DNA of 35,824 nt, taken from Bacteroidota bacterium (GTDB lineage Bacteria; Bacteroidota; Bacteroidia; Chitinophagales; Chitinophagaceae). The DNA lies in assembly GCA_025352905.1 (NCBI GenBank), contig JANXRX010000060.1:1-35824 (forward strand), read 5' to 3'. Numbering within the stretch: the first letter of the stretch is position 1; each line of letters begins with the position of its first letter. Under the pieces are notes generated by a model, which did no database searches, was not told the DNA's origin, and saw nothing but the letters and a program-made list of their open reading frames with translations. Shown in pieces: positions 10,148 through 19,987 of this stretch. The position numbers were made by a program, and so were the translations under genes.

Positions 10148-11500
10148 TTAAAACACAACAGGAAGGCCCCTGTAGAATTCATAGATCTTGTTATACAATG
10201 CCGCCCGGTATTTAGCCTGTGTAAAAGCCTGCAGGGCCTCTACATATGCGTTCTTCTCCTGTAACAGTTCCACCGTATTCACTGCGCCAAGTTTTAGCTG
10301 TTCATTGGTGATGCGGTAAATCTCTTCACTCGTGCTTAACTGCGTTTGGGCGGCATCATACTGCGCCTGTGCATTCAGTAAATTGATATAGGTCTGTTCC
10401 ACTTCCTGGTTCAACGTGTTCTTTGTATCGAGCAGCGCCAGCTGCGATTGCTGCAATAGTATTTTTGATTTGTTGATATTGGTACGGTTCACCCGGCGGC
10501 TGTAAATAGGGATCCCCACGCTCAGACCCAGTAACTGGTAAAAATTATTGCGGATCTGCCACAGGTATTCAGCGCTCTGGTTATCGGAATACCCGGAGGC
10601 AAGACCGGCATTGAGGCTGACCGTTGGCAGTACACTGGCTTTTGCTTTTTCGAGTTCTATCTGCGAGCGTTGTATTTCTACCTGGCGGTTTTTTACTTCG
10701 GGTCTTGTCTGCATCGCTTCATTCTGCGCCTCACTCAAAGAGGGTTGTGCCTGTTTTACGGGAATGGTATCCGGCGCACTTACCACGAGGTTATAAGAAC
10801 TGGGCAGGAGCAACAGTTGTTTTAAAGCAACCGTATTGAGCTTGAACGTGTTCTGCGCATTGATCAGGTTATACTGGTCCATGGCCACCTGCGACTGGAA
10901 CTGTAACAAATCTTTCCTGGCGATAGCGCCCGCATCATAACGTTGCTGGCCCTGTGTTAACTGGCCCTGTGAGGTAGCTAATACTGCCTGGAGAGAAACA
11001 ATCGTTTCACGGGCAAGAAGGATATTAAAAAAAGCCTGGGTGATACTGAGGGTGAGGTCGTTCTCCGTTTCTTTTACACTCAGGTTGGCAGATTGTATGG
11101 AAAATTCTTTCGACCGTATATCATTTTTCAGGTACCCGCCATTAAACAACACTACGGATGAATTCAATCCGTAACTGCTTGAGAAACTGGCCTGTGTCTG
11201 GAAGCCGCCCACTACCGGGTTGGCATTATTGCTGTTAACGATGGATTGGTTGGCGGAAGCGGTAAGATTAGGTAAAACACCTGCTTTTGCCTGTAACAGG
11301 TCCTCTTCTGCAGAACGGGCGGTGAGCCGGAGCGTGGCGAGGGAGATATTTTTTTCCCTTGCATATTGGATGCAATCCTCTAACCGCCATTGTGCAGGCA
11401 GGTTTGCGAGCGAATCCTGTGCCCTGGATTTGCAGGGCAGCGCCAGTATCAGGATAATCACCAGGGTTGTGATAACCCGGTTAAAAAAGAAACGAAACAT
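10148..11500 (-). CDS. TolC family outer membrane efflux protein
   Basis: Signal peptide from MFRFFFNR (11500; track start 11527); two TolC repeats (AREKNISLATLRLTARSAEEDLLQAKAGVLPNLTAS... and ...EAMQTRPEVKNRQVEIQRSQIELEKAKASVLPTVSL). Confidence 0.92.
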   Translation of the reverse strand: MFRFFFNRVITTLVIILILALPCKSRAQDSLANLPAQWRLEDCIQYAREKNISLATLRLTARSAEEDLLQAKAGVLPNLTASANQSIVNSNNANPVVGGFQTQASFSSSYGLNSSVVLFNGGYLKNDIRSKEFSIQSANLSVKETENDLTLSITQAFFNILLARETIVSLQAVLATSQGQLTQGQQRYDAGAIARKDLLQFQSQVAMDQYNLINAQNTFKLNTVALKQLLLLPSSYNLVVSAPDTIPVKQAQPSLSEAQNEAMQTRPEVKNRQVEIQRSQIELEKAKASVLPTVSLNAGLASGYSDNQSAEYLWQIRNNFYQLLGLSVGIPIYSRRVNRTNINKSKILLQQSQLALLDTKNTLNQEVEQTYINLLNAQAQYDAAQTQLSTSEEIYRITNEQLKLGAVNTVELLQEKNAYVEALQAFTQAKYRAALYNKIYEFYRGLPVVF

Positions 11501-11592
11501 ACAGTTCCACTGAAAAAAATATGCCATCCGGTTTCATTACGTCTTACCAATCCGCTTATCCTAATACCAGGCATTTATTCAGAGCGGCGCTT

Positions 11593-11600
11593 TACCTTTG
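11593..11600 (+). promoter_or_regulatory. Predicted -7 box TACCTTTG of the MsbA-like exporter
   Basis: Matches TAnnTTTG; its TTG is the start codon proposed by the ORF track (11598), so the true start is probably downstream. Confidence 0.5.
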
Positions 11601-11618
11601 CATAAACATAGATTTCCC

Positions 11619-13448
11619 TTGAAGCACCTGGCTACGCTCAATAAATATTTCTGGAAATACCGCAAGCGTTTCTTTATCGGGATCTTTTTTGTGATGGGTT
11701 CCAATTACTTCGCTGTAATGGCCCCGCAGATCACCGGTTTCGTGGTAAACCTGGTACAGCAACGTTTACCGGGCGCCAGGCCCGCGGGCTCGAGACCGGT
11801 TCACGACAGGCTTGTTGACTGGTTCATTACTACGGTACAATCTGCGCATCTCAGCTTCGGCTGGATCATTACCATCAGTTGCCTCACCATCCTGCTTTCG
11901 GCCATTATCCGGGGGATACTCATGTTTTTTATGCGGCAAACCATTATTGTGATGAGCAGGCATATTGAGTTTGATCAGAAAAATGAGATCTATACACATT
12001 ACCAGCGGCTGGATACCCATTTTTACCGGACACACAGCACGGGCGACCTGATGAACCGGATGACGGAAGATGTGAGCCGTGTTCGGATGTTTACGGGGCC
12101 GGCAGTGATGTACCTGATCAACCTGGTAAGCCTGATCGGTTTTTGTGTGGTAAACATGTTACGCAAGGATGTGCACCTTACCATCCTGGTATTGGCCCCT
12201 TTGCCGATACTGGCGGCAACCATTTATTTTGTGAACAGCGTCATCAATAAAAAAAGTGAAAAGATACAGGCGCTGTTATCCGATCTGACCACCAATGCGC
12301 AGGAATCGTTCTCGGGTATCAGGGTCATCAAATCATTTGCACAGGAAAAAGCGATGCTGGGGTTTTTCCGGAAGAACAGCGAGGAGTATAAAAAAAATGC
12401 AGTAGGATTGGCCAAGGTAGAAGCCATTTATTTCCCGAGCATGGCGCTGATGATCGGTATCAGCACCCTGGTGACCATAATGATCGGCGGTATGCAGGCA
12501 TTACAGGATAGCAGTAAAGTAGGACTGATCGTTGAGTTTGTTATTTACATCAACCTGCTCACGTTCCCGGTAAGCGCCATCGGGTGGACGGCCAGTATGA
12601 TACAAAGAGCGGCTGCATCACAAAAAAGGCTGAATGAATTTTTACAGACAGAACCCACTATCGTAAATACATCCGATCCTTTAACAGCAAAGGTTTCGGG
12701 AGATATTCTTTTTAAGGATGTGAGCTTTACCTACCCGCATACAGGGATCAGGGCCCTGGAACATTTTAACCTGAAGATCCGCAAAGGAGATAAAGTATTG
12801 TTGCTCGGAAGAACGGGCAGCGGAAAATCAACCATTGCGCAACTGCTGTTGCGTTTTTATGACCCCACGGGCGGGAACATTGAGATAGGAAGCACAGACA
12901 TCAAAAAAATTGAATTGAAGACCTTACGAGAGCAGATCAGTTATGTGCAGCAGGATGTATTTCTTTTCAGTGATTCGGTTACCGGTAATATCAGTTTTGG
13001 TCTTGCCACAGGCGCTAACAGGGATACCGTGGAACAGGCGGCGGGCTTTTCAAGCGTGCACAAAGAGATCCTTGGCTTCAGTAATGGATATGAAACCATG
13101 ATAGGAGAGCGCGGTGTAACGCTGAGCGGCGGACAGAAACAGCGGATCTCTATTGCCAGGGCCCTGATTAAAGAACCTGAGATTATTGTGTTTGATGATT
13201 GCCTGAGCGCAGTAGATGCCAAAACGGAGCACGAGATCATCGGCAACCTGTACCGTTACCTGCACGATAAAACGGCCATCATCATCACGCACCGCATTTT
13301 CTCCTCTTTCCGCTTCGATAATATCATTGTGCTCGAAAACGGCAGCGTATCAGAGCAGGGTAGCCACGAACTGCTGATGGCTAATAATGGTTACTATGCT
13401 GAGTTGTACAGGCTGCAGCTCACAGAAGAAAAGGCTGAAATCCCCTAA
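11619..13448 (+). CDS. ABC exporter, fused permease/ATPase (MsbA/MDR-like)
   Basis: Six-TM ABC_membrane domain; Walker A GRTGSGKST, signature LSGGQKQRISIARAL, Walker B IIVFDDCLSAVD. Track start 11598 (TTG); 11619 TTG proposed. Confidence 0.92.
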   Translation: MKHLATLNKYFWKYRKRFFIGIFFVMGSNYFAVMAPQITGFVVNLVQQRLPGARPAGSRPVHDRLVDWFITTVQSAHLSFGWIITISCLTILLSAIIRGILMFFMRQTIIVMSRHIEFDQKNEIYTHYQRLDTHFYRTHSTGDLMNRMTEDVSRVRMFTGPAVMYLINLVSLIGFCVVNMLRKDVHLTILVLAPLPILAATIYFVNSVINKKSEKIQALLSDLTTNAQESFSGIRVIKSFAQEKAMLGFFRKNSEEYKKNAVGLAKVEAIYFPSMALMIGISTLVTIMIGGMQALQDSSKVGLIVEFVIYINLLTFPVSAIGWTASMIQRAAASQKRLNEFLQTEPTIVNTSDPLTAKVSGDILFKDVSFTYPHTGIRALEHFNLKIRKGDKVLLLGRTGSGKSTIAQLLLRFYDPTGGNIEIGSTDIKKIELKTLREQISYVQQDVFLFSDSVTGNISFGLATGANRDTVEQAAGFSSVHKEILGFSNGYETMIGERGVTLSGGQKQRISIARALIKEPEIIVFDDCLSAVDAKTEHEIIGNLYRYLHDKTAIIITHRIFSSFRFDNIIVLENGSVSEQGSHELLMANNGYYAELYRLQLTEEKAEIP

Positions 13449-13451
13449 TAT

Positions 13452-13481
13452 TTTGGTAATTCTGAAACAATCCTATATTTG
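13452..13481 (+). promoter_or_regulatory. Predicted Bacteroidota promoter: -33 TTTG (13452-13455), 18-nt spacer, -7 TATATTTG (13474-13481)
   Basis: Both elements match the -33 TTTG / -7 TAnnTTTG consensus upstream of the PUR-family gene. Confidence 0.65.
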
Positions 13482-13520
13482 TCACCTTATAGAGAAATTG
13501 TTAACCCAAAACTAATAACA

Positions 13521-14000
13521 GTGGCTTACGAGAATAATGACAAAAAGATGGAGAGTGTTTACAGCAAACGGATCAGGGCCGGAAAGAGAAGGACGTATTT
13601 TTTTGATGTACGGGCTACCCGCGGAAACGATTACTTTTTAACGATTACAGAGAGCCGTAAACGTTTTGATGATAATGGTTATGACAGGCATAAGATCTTC
13701 CTTTATAAAGAAGACTTCAACAAATTTATCAAGGCGCTGGGAGAGGCGATAGATTATGTAAAGACCGACCTGATGCCGGATTTCGATTTCGATGCTTTCA
13801 ACCATGAATACAGTGACGCAGAGGGTGAAGGAGGCAGTACGCTCGATGGAGAAGTAACCAGTACCGCAACACCCGAACTGGCCGTAACAGAAACAGCATC
13901 CACGCCTGTTGACGTTACCCCGCCCGTTGCACCAACCCCTATTACTGATGCCGCCGCCGCTAACAGCGCCAGCACCACCGAAGAGGTTGATAAATGGTAA
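13521..14000 (+). CDS. PUR family (DUF3276) DNA/RNA-binding protein with acidic/Pro-Thr-rich tail
   Basis: KRIRAGKRRTYFFDVRATRGNDYFLTITESRKRF...YKEDFNKFIKALGEAIDYVKTDLMP is the Bacteroidota DUF3276 signature. Track start 13479 falls in the -7 box; GTG 13521 preferred. Confidence 0.88.
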   Translation: MAYENNDKKMESVYSKRIRAGKRRTYFFDVRATRGNDYFLTITESRKRFDDNGYDRHKIFLYKEDFNKFIKALGEAIDYVKTDLMPDFDFDAFNHEYSDAEGEGGSTLDGEVTSTATPELAVTETASTPVDVTPPVAPTPITDAAAANSASTTEEVDKW

Positions 14001-14017
14001 TACAACACAACTATGTA

Positions 14018-14048
14018 TAAAAAAGCCGCTGTAATAAGCGGTTTTTTA
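14018..14048. terminator. Bidirectional Rho-independent-type terminator
   Basis: AAAAAAGCCGCTGTAATAAGCGGTTTTTTATT between convergent PUR-family and GNAT genes; overlaps the GNAT stop codon. Confidence 0.75.
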
Positions 14049-14546
14049 TTTTCTGTCATTGATCTCCAGCAACATCCAAACATTACAAAAGCAATGTCCG
14101 GAATTGCCCATAGCGGCATCTAAATACCGGAAGCCAAATTTTTCGTAGACACTGATCGCCTGCTTCAGTTCGGGCATGGTTTCCAGGTAAACCTGTGTGT
14201 AACCCAGTGTTCGTGCATGATCAATGCATTGATCTATCAGTTTTCTTCCCAAACCCTGTCTCCGCGCATCTTTGGAGAGATACATCTTTACCAGTTCACA
14301 GGTGCCTGCCGGTAATGCATGGGTGGGAAAGATGCCTGCGCCGCCCAGGATCGCTCCCTGTTTTTCGGCCACCATATAATAACTGTCGGGTGTAGATTGG
14401 AACAATTCAAATAAGTGATCCGTTTCTTTATCAAAATAAACCGTACCCGGCTTATCAACCCCAAATTCTTCCATAGAAGTTCGAATGATCTTTGCGATCG
14501 CTGCGTTGTCAGTTGGCTGTATGGGCCGGATAAGTATATCCTGCAT
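14046..14546 (-). CDS. GNAT family N-acetyltransferase
   Basis: ARRQGLGRKLIDQCIDHARTLGYTQVYLETMPELKQAISVYEKFGFRYL is the GNAT acetyl-CoA motif and C-terminus. Start MQDILIRP at 14546. Confidence 0.92.
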   Translation of the reverse strand: MQDILIRPIQPTDNAAIAKIIRTSMEEFGVDKPGTVYFDKETDHLFELFQSTPDSYYMVAEKQGAILGGAGIFPTHALPAGTCELVKMYLSKDARRQGLGRKLIDQCIDHARTLGYTQVYLETMPELKQAISVYEKFGFRYLDAAMGNSGHCFCNVWMLLEINDRK

Positions 14547-14547
14547 C

Positions 14548-16203
14548 TTAGTTCCTGAATTTCTTAAACGCATTGATCAACCCATTCGTCGAACCGTCAT
14601 GCGATTCCACTTCTTCTTCTCCGGTGAGCTCCGGCAGGATTTGGTTGGCCAGTTGCTTGCCCAGTTCAACACCCCATTGGTCAAAACTGAAAATGTTCCA
14701 GATCACACCCTGTACAAAGATCTTATGTTCGTACAAAGCAACCAGGCTACCCAGTGAGTAAGGGGTGATCTCTTTTAGCAGGAAGGAATTGGTGGGTTTA
14801 TTGCCTTCGAATATTTTAAATGGGGCCAGTTTCTTGATCTCATCCTCGTTCTTATCTGCCTTCATAAATTCCACCTTCACCATATTCTCCGATTTACCAT
14901 TCATCAACGCCTCGGTTTGGGCAAAGAAATTGGATAAGAGTTTTATGTGATGATCGCCGATGGCATTATGACTCACCGCCGGTGCAATAAAATCGCAGGG
15001 TACCAGCAGGGTTCCCTGGTGTATCAACTGGTAAAATGCGTGCTGCCCGTTGGTGCCGGGTTCTCCCCAGATAACGGGGCCCGTGGCATAATTTACCGGG
15101 TTGCCGCTGCGATCCGTGCTTTTGCCGTTGCTTTCCATATTGGCCTGTTGCAGATAAGCCGAAAACCGGTGCATATATTGGTCGTAAGGCAGGATCGCCT
15201 CGCTTTGCGAACCAAAGAAATTGGTGTACCAGATCCCGATCAGGGCCATCAGTACAGGGATATTCCTGTCGAATTTTGCTTTCCGGAAATGTTCATCTAC
15301 TGCACTCGCGCCTTTTAACAAAGCTTCAAAATTGTCGTAGCCAATGGTTAAGGCGATGGATAAACCGATCGCGCTCCATAAAGAATACCGGCCGCCAACC
15401 CAATCCCAGAATTCAAACATATTGGCCTTGTCTATCCCAAACGCAGTAACTTCTTTTTCATTCGTGCTCAGCGCCACAAAATGTTTGGCAACATGTGCAG
15501 CATCCGTAGCCGTTTCCAGGAACCAGTCCCTCGCCGTGTGCGCATTGGTCATCGTTTCCTGCGTGGTAAAAGTTTTGGAGGCAACGAGGAACAGTGTTTC
15601 TTCCGGTCTTACCAGTTTTAATGTTTCGGCCATATGTGTACCATCCACATTGCTTACAAAAAATGTTTCGATCCCTTTTTTCCAGTAGGGGCGAAGCGCT
15701 TCGGTTACCATTACCGGGCCGAGATCGCTGCCACCGATCCCGATATTCACGATAAAGCGGATCTTCTTGCCGGTATATCCTTTCCACTTGCCGTTATGCA
15801 CTTTCTCAGAAAATTCTTTCATCTGGTTCAGCACTTTCCTCACTTTGGGCATAATGTCTTTTCCTTCTACCATTATGGGCATATCAGAAAAGTTGCGCAG
15901 GGCGGTATGTAATACAGAACGGTTCTCCGTTTCATTGATGCGGATGCCGGCAAACATATCATGAATAGCATCTTTCAGCTTGCAGTCCTCCGCTAACTGC
16001 AACAGTAACTGAAGGGTTTTCTGGTTGATGATATTCTTGGAATAATCGAACAGGATCTCTTCAAAAACAAGTGAAAATTTATGAAAGCGGCCAGGATCTG
16101 CCGTAAAAAGATCGCGCATATGCCTACGGCTCATTTCCTCTTCATGGTGCTTCTTCAGTAAAAACCAGGCTTGTGTATTGGTGGGATTGATTCTCGGTAA
16201 CAT
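14548..16203 (-). CDS. pgi: Glucose-6-phosphate isomerase
   Basis: Full-length match to recalled PGI motifs ([45 protein letters not shown]). Start [10 protein letters not shown] at 16203 preferred to 16242. Confidence 0.97.
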   Translation of the reverse strand: MLPRINPTNTQAWFLLKKHHEEEMSRRHMRDLFTADPGRFHKFSLVFEEILFDYSKNIINQKTLQLLLQLAEDCKLKDAIHDMFAGIRINETENRSVLHTALRNFSDMPIMVEGKDIMPKVRKVLNQMKEFSEKVHNGKWKGYTGKKIRFIVNIGIGGSDLGPVMVTEALRPYWKKGIETFFVSNVDGTHMAETLKLVRPEETLFLVASKTFTTQETMTNAHTARDWFLETATDAAHVAKHFVALSTNEKEVTAFGIDKANMFEFWDWVGGRYSLWSAIGLSIALTIGYDNFEALLKGASAVDEHFRKAKFDRNIPVLMALIGIWYTNFFGSQSEAILPYDQYMHRFSAYLQQANMESNGKSTDRSGNPVNYATGPVIWGEPGTNGQHAFYQLIHQGTLLVPCDFIAPAVSHNAIGDHHIKLLSNFFAQTEALMNGKSENMVKVEFMKADKNEDEIKKLAPFKIFEGNKPTNSFLLKEITPYSLGSLVALYEHKIFVQGVIWNIFSFDQWGVELGKQLANQILPELTGEEEVESHDGSTNGLINAFKKFRN

Positions 16204-16258
16204 AATAACGCTTCTTACGGATTTGAAAATGTCTCTGTTCAAAAATGCGGGCCAGGTC

Positions 16259-17272
16259 TTATAACAGCTGAATCACCTCAATAGTTCTGCGCACATCTTC
16301 TGCGCTGATATCGAGATGAACAACGATCCGGATATTCGTGGGGGAAATTGCGATCACAAAAATACCCTGTTCTTTCAGTTTGGCGGCTAATTGGGGGGCA
16401 GTATAGGCGCCGGTAACCTCGAAAATAATAATATTGGTCTCAACAGGCAGTATTGCGCCCGTAAAATCCTTTGCTTCTAATGCTTTGGCGATCATTTTAG
16501 CGTGACGGTGGTCATCTGCCAGCCTGTTAACATTATGCTCCAGGGCATAAATACCCGCTGCCGCCATAAACCCCGCCTGCCGCATACCGCCACCAAATAC
16601 CTTGCGGATCCTGCGGGCCTTCCTGATCAGCTCCTTTGTGCCTATTAAAACGCTTCCTACCGGTGCGCCCAGCCCTTTACTGAGGCAGATGGAGATACTG
16701 TCGAATGTTTCTCCATATTGTAAAGCCGTATCCGTTTTGGCTACCAGGGCATTGAATATACGGGCGCCATCCAGGTGTAGTTTTAAATTATTTTGTAAAC
16801 AAACCTCTTTAATTGATTGAATATCAGCAAAATCATAACAACTTCCGCCACCGCGATTTGCCGTGTTTTCTAAGGAAACCAGCGTAGTACAGGCTTTGTG
16901 TGCATCGTCTGGATTGATAGATTCCTTTACCTGGGCAGCCGTCACCCGACCCCGGTTGCCCTCGATCAGCCGAACAGAAGCGCCTGAATTAAAGGCGATC
17001 CCGCCACCTTCATACTGGTACACATGGGATAGCTTATCGCAGATCACTTCATCACCCGGTTGTGTATGGCATTTGATGGCGATCTGGTTGGTCATGGTAC
17101 CGCTCGGGCAATAAACAGCCGCTTCCATGCCAAACATCTCCGTACACAACGCTTCCAACCTGTTTACCGTAGGGTCCTCGCCAAACACATCATCCCCAAC
17201 AGGCGCTTTTAGCATGGCTTCGAGCATCGCTTCGGTAGGACGGGTAACGGTATCTGAACGAAAGTCTATCAT
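16259..17272 (-). CDS. ltaE: Low-specificity L-threonine aldolase / beta-eliminating lyase
   Basis: [20 protein letters not shown]..., [31 protein letters not shown] (PLP lysine), [10 protein letters not shown]. Confidence 0.93.
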   Translation of the reverse strand: MIDFRSDTVTRPTEAMLEAMLKAPVGDDVFGEDPTVNRLEALCTEMFGMEAAVYCPSGTMTNQIAIKCHTQPGDEVICDKLSHVYQYEGGGIAFNSGASVRLIEGNRGRVTAAQVKESINPDDAHKACTTLVSLENTANRGGGSCYDFADIQSIKEVCLQNNLKLHLDGARIFNALVAKTDTALQYGETFDSISICLSKGLGAPVGSVLIGTKELIRKARRIRKVFGGGMRQAGFMAAAGIYALEHNVNRLADDHRHAKMIAKALEAKDFTGAILPVETNIIIFEVTGAYTAPQLAAKLKEQGIFVIAISPTNIRIVVHLDISAEDVRRTIEVIQLL

Positions 17273-17616
17273 GTATCGCGGATTAGAGGATTTGTCTATG
17301 ATTGGGGTGTTTGATAATCACAGGACTGCGAAGATAAATAGCCGGTCACACAGATTAAAATATGATTTCATCCAAAATAGATGTATATACACCGAGTCAT
17401 GTCCATCCTAAAAAAAACTGCACAATCCGTGATTCTGCGTTTTTTTGCCCATTTTCATAAGTTTTTCCACAAAAACTGGCAAAATCCGATGTTCCAACGT
17501 AAATTTGCCGGTTTCCGGGCTTCCGTCCAAAAAATTAACGATACCGTTTACAGCGTTTTTAAAACAAAAGCGGTCTTTTAATCGTTCTAACAATAACAAA
17601 TACGTAATTCCACAAC

Positions 17617-18474
17617 ATGAGGCAGCTCAAAATCGCTACACAGATTACCAACCGTGATTCCCAGGCCGTTGAAAAATATCTGCAGGAAATTTCCAAGATC
17701 CCGATGATCACACCTGAAGAGGAGACCACACTGGCGCAAAGGATTAAAATGGGTGATCAGCGTGCCCTGGATAAATTAGTGCAGGCCAATCTGCGTTTCG
17801 TGGTATCGGTGGCCAAACAGTACCAGCACCAGGGTTTATCGCTCAGCGATCTGATCAATGAGGGCAACCTCGGCCTGATCAAAGCCGCCCAGCGTTTTGA
17901 TGAAACAAAGGGATTTAAGTTCATTTCATACGCCGTTTGGTGGATCCGCCAGTCTATTTTACAGGCATTGGCCGAGCAGGGCAGGCTGGTTCGTCTTCCA
18001 CAGAACAAGATCGGCACCTATAACAAGGCCAATAAAGCCTATATGGCATTCGAACAGGAACATGAGCGCGAGCCATCTACCGAAGAACTGGCCGAGATCC
18101 TGGAAATGAGCGAAACCGAGATCAACAATATATTCCAGAGCAATACCCGTCATACTTCCTTAGACGCACCGGTACACGAAGCAGAAGACGTGGCCATGGG
18201 CGATCTGCTCGAAGGCAGTGATGATACCGATGAGGATGTGATGAAAGATTCACTCCGCGAAGAGATCCGCCGTGTACTCAAATCGCTTAGTCCGCGTGAA
18301 GCCGAGATCGTGAACGCCTATTTTGGCCTTGATGGCGAAAACGGTGTTACCATCGAGCAGATCGGTATGAAATACGATCTTACCAAAGAGCGTATCCGCC
18401 AGATCAAGGAAAGGGCCATCAAACGCCTCCAGAAAGCACGTTACAGCAATGCATTAAAAGCTTATCTCGGTTAA
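17617..18474 (+). CDS. rpoD: RNA polymerase primary sigma factor (RpoD/SigA type, short Bacteroidota form)
   Basis: MRQLKIATQITNRDSQAVEKYLQEISKIPMITPEEE; region 2 ANLRFVVSVAKQYQHQGLSLSDLINEGNLGLIKAAQRFDETKGFKFISYAVWWIRQSI; region 4 ...TKERIRQIKERAIKRL. Confidence 0.96.
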   Translation: MRQLKIATQITNRDSQAVEKYLQEISKIPMITPEEETTLAQRIKMGDQRALDKLVQANLRFVVSVAKQYQHQGLSLSDLINEGNLGLIKAAQRFDETKGFKFISYAVWWIRQSILQALAEQGRLVRLPQNKIGTYNKANKAYMAFEQEHEREPSTEELAEILEMSETEINNIFQSNTRHTSLDAPVHEAEDVAMGDLLEGSDDTDEDVMKDSLREEIRRVLKSLSPREAEIVNAYFGLDGENGVTIEQIGMKYDLTKERIRQIKERAIKRLQKARYSNALKAYLG

Positions 18475-18495
18475 CAAAACCGAACAATCTTATAG

Positions 18496-18526
18496 AAAAA
18501 CCCTTCTGCAAACAGGAGGGTTTTTT
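18496..18526 (+). terminator. Rho-independent terminator of the sigma-factor gene
   Basis: AAAAACCCTTCTG-CAAA-CAGGAGGGTTTTTT: 13-bp stem with one G.U pair plus T-run, 21 nt after the stop codon. Confidence 0.9.
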
Positions 18527-18534
18527 ATATTCTT

Positions 18535-18542
18535 TACCTTTG
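18535..18542 (+). promoter_or_regulatory. Predicted -7 box TACCTTTG of trxB
   Basis: Matches TAnnTTTG; lies immediately after the sigma-factor terminator T-tract. Confidence 0.5.
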
Positions 18543-18566
18543 TCCGCGAAATATAAAAACAGCAGT

Positions 18567-19514
18567 ATGGCAAATGACGCAATAGAGAGAGTACATGTAT
18601 TGATCATCGGTTCCGGCCCGGCGGGTTATACGGCCGCCATTTATGCGGCGCGGGCCAATATGAAGCCGGTATTATACCAGGGGATCCAACCGGGTGGGCA
18701 GTTAACGATCACTACAGAGGTGGAGAATTATCCGGGTTATCCTGATGGGATCCAGGGACCGGAAATGATGGTGCATTTTGAGAAACAGGCGGCAAGAATG
18801 GGTGCGGATATACGGTATGGGCTCGCTACAAAAGTGGATTTCAGCACACAGCCCTATAAAGTATGGATAGATGAAGAAAAGATCATAGAAGCAGATTCGG
18901 TGATCATTTCAACCGGCGCCTCCGCCAAATGGCTGGGCCTGCCGAGTGAAGAAAGACTGAACGGTTTTGGTGTAAGCGCCTGCGCCGTTTGCGATGGGTT
19001 CTTCTTTCGCGGAAAAGAAGTAGCGATCGTTGGGGCAGGGGATACGGCCGCAGAAGAGGCCCTGTATCTCTCCAAACTTTGTACCACCGTTCATATGTTC
19101 ATCCGCAAGGATAAAATGCGCGCCAGTAAAGTAATGCAGGACCGGGTGGTGAATACCCCCAATATCAAGGTATACTGGAACTCGGATACGGATGAGATCC
19201 TGGGAGAGAAAAAAGTGGAAGCTGTACGTATCAGGAACAGCCAGACAAAGCAGGAACAGGAGATACCCATCAGTGGTTTTTTTGTGGCCATCGGTCATGA
19301 ACCCAACAGCGGTATTTTTAAAGACTGGGTAACGATGGACGAGACCGGTTATATCCAGACCATCCCCGGCACATCCAAAACCAATATCGAAGGCGTTTTC
19401 GCCGCCGGCGATGTACAGGATAAAAACTACCGCCAGGCCGTAACCGCCGCTGGCAGCGGCTGTATGGCAGCGCTTGATGCAGAGAGGTATCTTAGTGCGA
19501 AAGGAATAGCATGA
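18567..19514 (+). CDS. trxB: Thioredoxin-disulfide reductase
   Basis: IIGSGPAGYTAAIYAARA (FAD), redox CAVCDG, NADPH motif GAGDTAAEEA, FAAGDVQD. Start ATG 18567 preferred to TTG 18540. Confidence 0.97.
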   Translation: MANDAIERVHVLIIGSGPAGYTAAIYAARANMKPVLYQGIQPGGQLTITTEVENYPGYPDGIQGPEMMVHFEKQAARMGADIRYGLATKVDFSTQPYKVWIDEEKIIEADSVIISTGASAKWLGLPSEERLNGFGVSACAVCDGFFFRGKEVAIVGAGDTAAEEALYLSKLCTTVHMFIRKDKMRASKVMQDRVVNTPNIKVYWNSDTDEILGEKKVEAVRIRNSQTKQEQEIPISGFFVAIGHEPNSGIFKDWVTMDETGYIQTIPGTSKTNIEGVFAAGDVQDKNYRQAVTAAGSGCMAALDAERYLSAKGIA

Positions 19515-19615
19515 GGCGGTTCAAGGTTTATAGTTTGAAGTTTAGGGTTTTTAAAAACTATAGCTGCAACCAAAAACAACCCTAAATTTCAAACTATAAA
19601 CGTTAAACTGCCTCA
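19512..19615. repeat. Large inverted repeat with 7-nt periodic GTTTNNN arms filling the trxB-folB gap
   Basis: Left arm 19512-19549 and reverse complement of 19578-19615 match at 34 of 38 positions. Left arm reads GTTCAAG GTTTATA GTTTGAA GTTTAGG GTTTTTA. Confidence 0.95.
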
Positions 19616-19619
19616 CCCC

Positions 19620-19982
19620 ATGCTTTCCATCCATCTCCACAACATCAAATTCTTCGCCTACCACGGTATCTATGAAGAGGAGAAACTGCTGGGGAATGAA
19701 TTTGAACTGAATATGACCATCAAACATTCGCCGCAGCGTTTGCCGGTGAGGCACCTCGAAGACACGGTGGATTATATTTCGGTGTATGAACTGGTGAAAG
19801 AAAGAATGGCTGTGGCTACGCCATTATTAGAAACATTAGCCACTTCGATCGCCCGCGAGATCTTAGAGAAATATCCCCTGGCGGAAGAAGTATTGATTTC
19901 TATACGAAAAATGTATCCCCCTGTTTCCGGGCTGAATGGGAGCGTAGGGGTTAGTTTTGAACTGAAAAGAAAAGACCTGTAA
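19620..19982 (+). CDS. folB: Dihydroneopterin aldolase
   Basis: IHLHNIKFFAYHGIYEEEKLLGNEFELN..., TVDYISVYELVKERM, ...LETLATSIAREILEKYP, typical FolB. Confidence 0.94.
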   Translation: MLSIHLHNIKFFAYHGIYEEEKLLGNEFELNMTIKHSPQRLPVRHLEDTVDYISVYELVKERMAVATPLLETLATSIAREILEKYPLAEEVLISIRKMYPPVSGLNGSVGVSFELKRKDL

Positions 19983-19987
19983 AATAT

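Noticed and set aside
6844-11500. MacAB-TolC-like operon as a possible novel export system
   Set aside because: All four components and their order are typical of Bacteroidota MacA/MacB/TolC-type efflux; substrate unknown but architecture not new.
17381-17657. Small ORFs in the gap upstream of the sigma-factor gene
   Set aside because: Overlapping on both strands with no consistent coding character; most likely promoter/5' UTR sequence.
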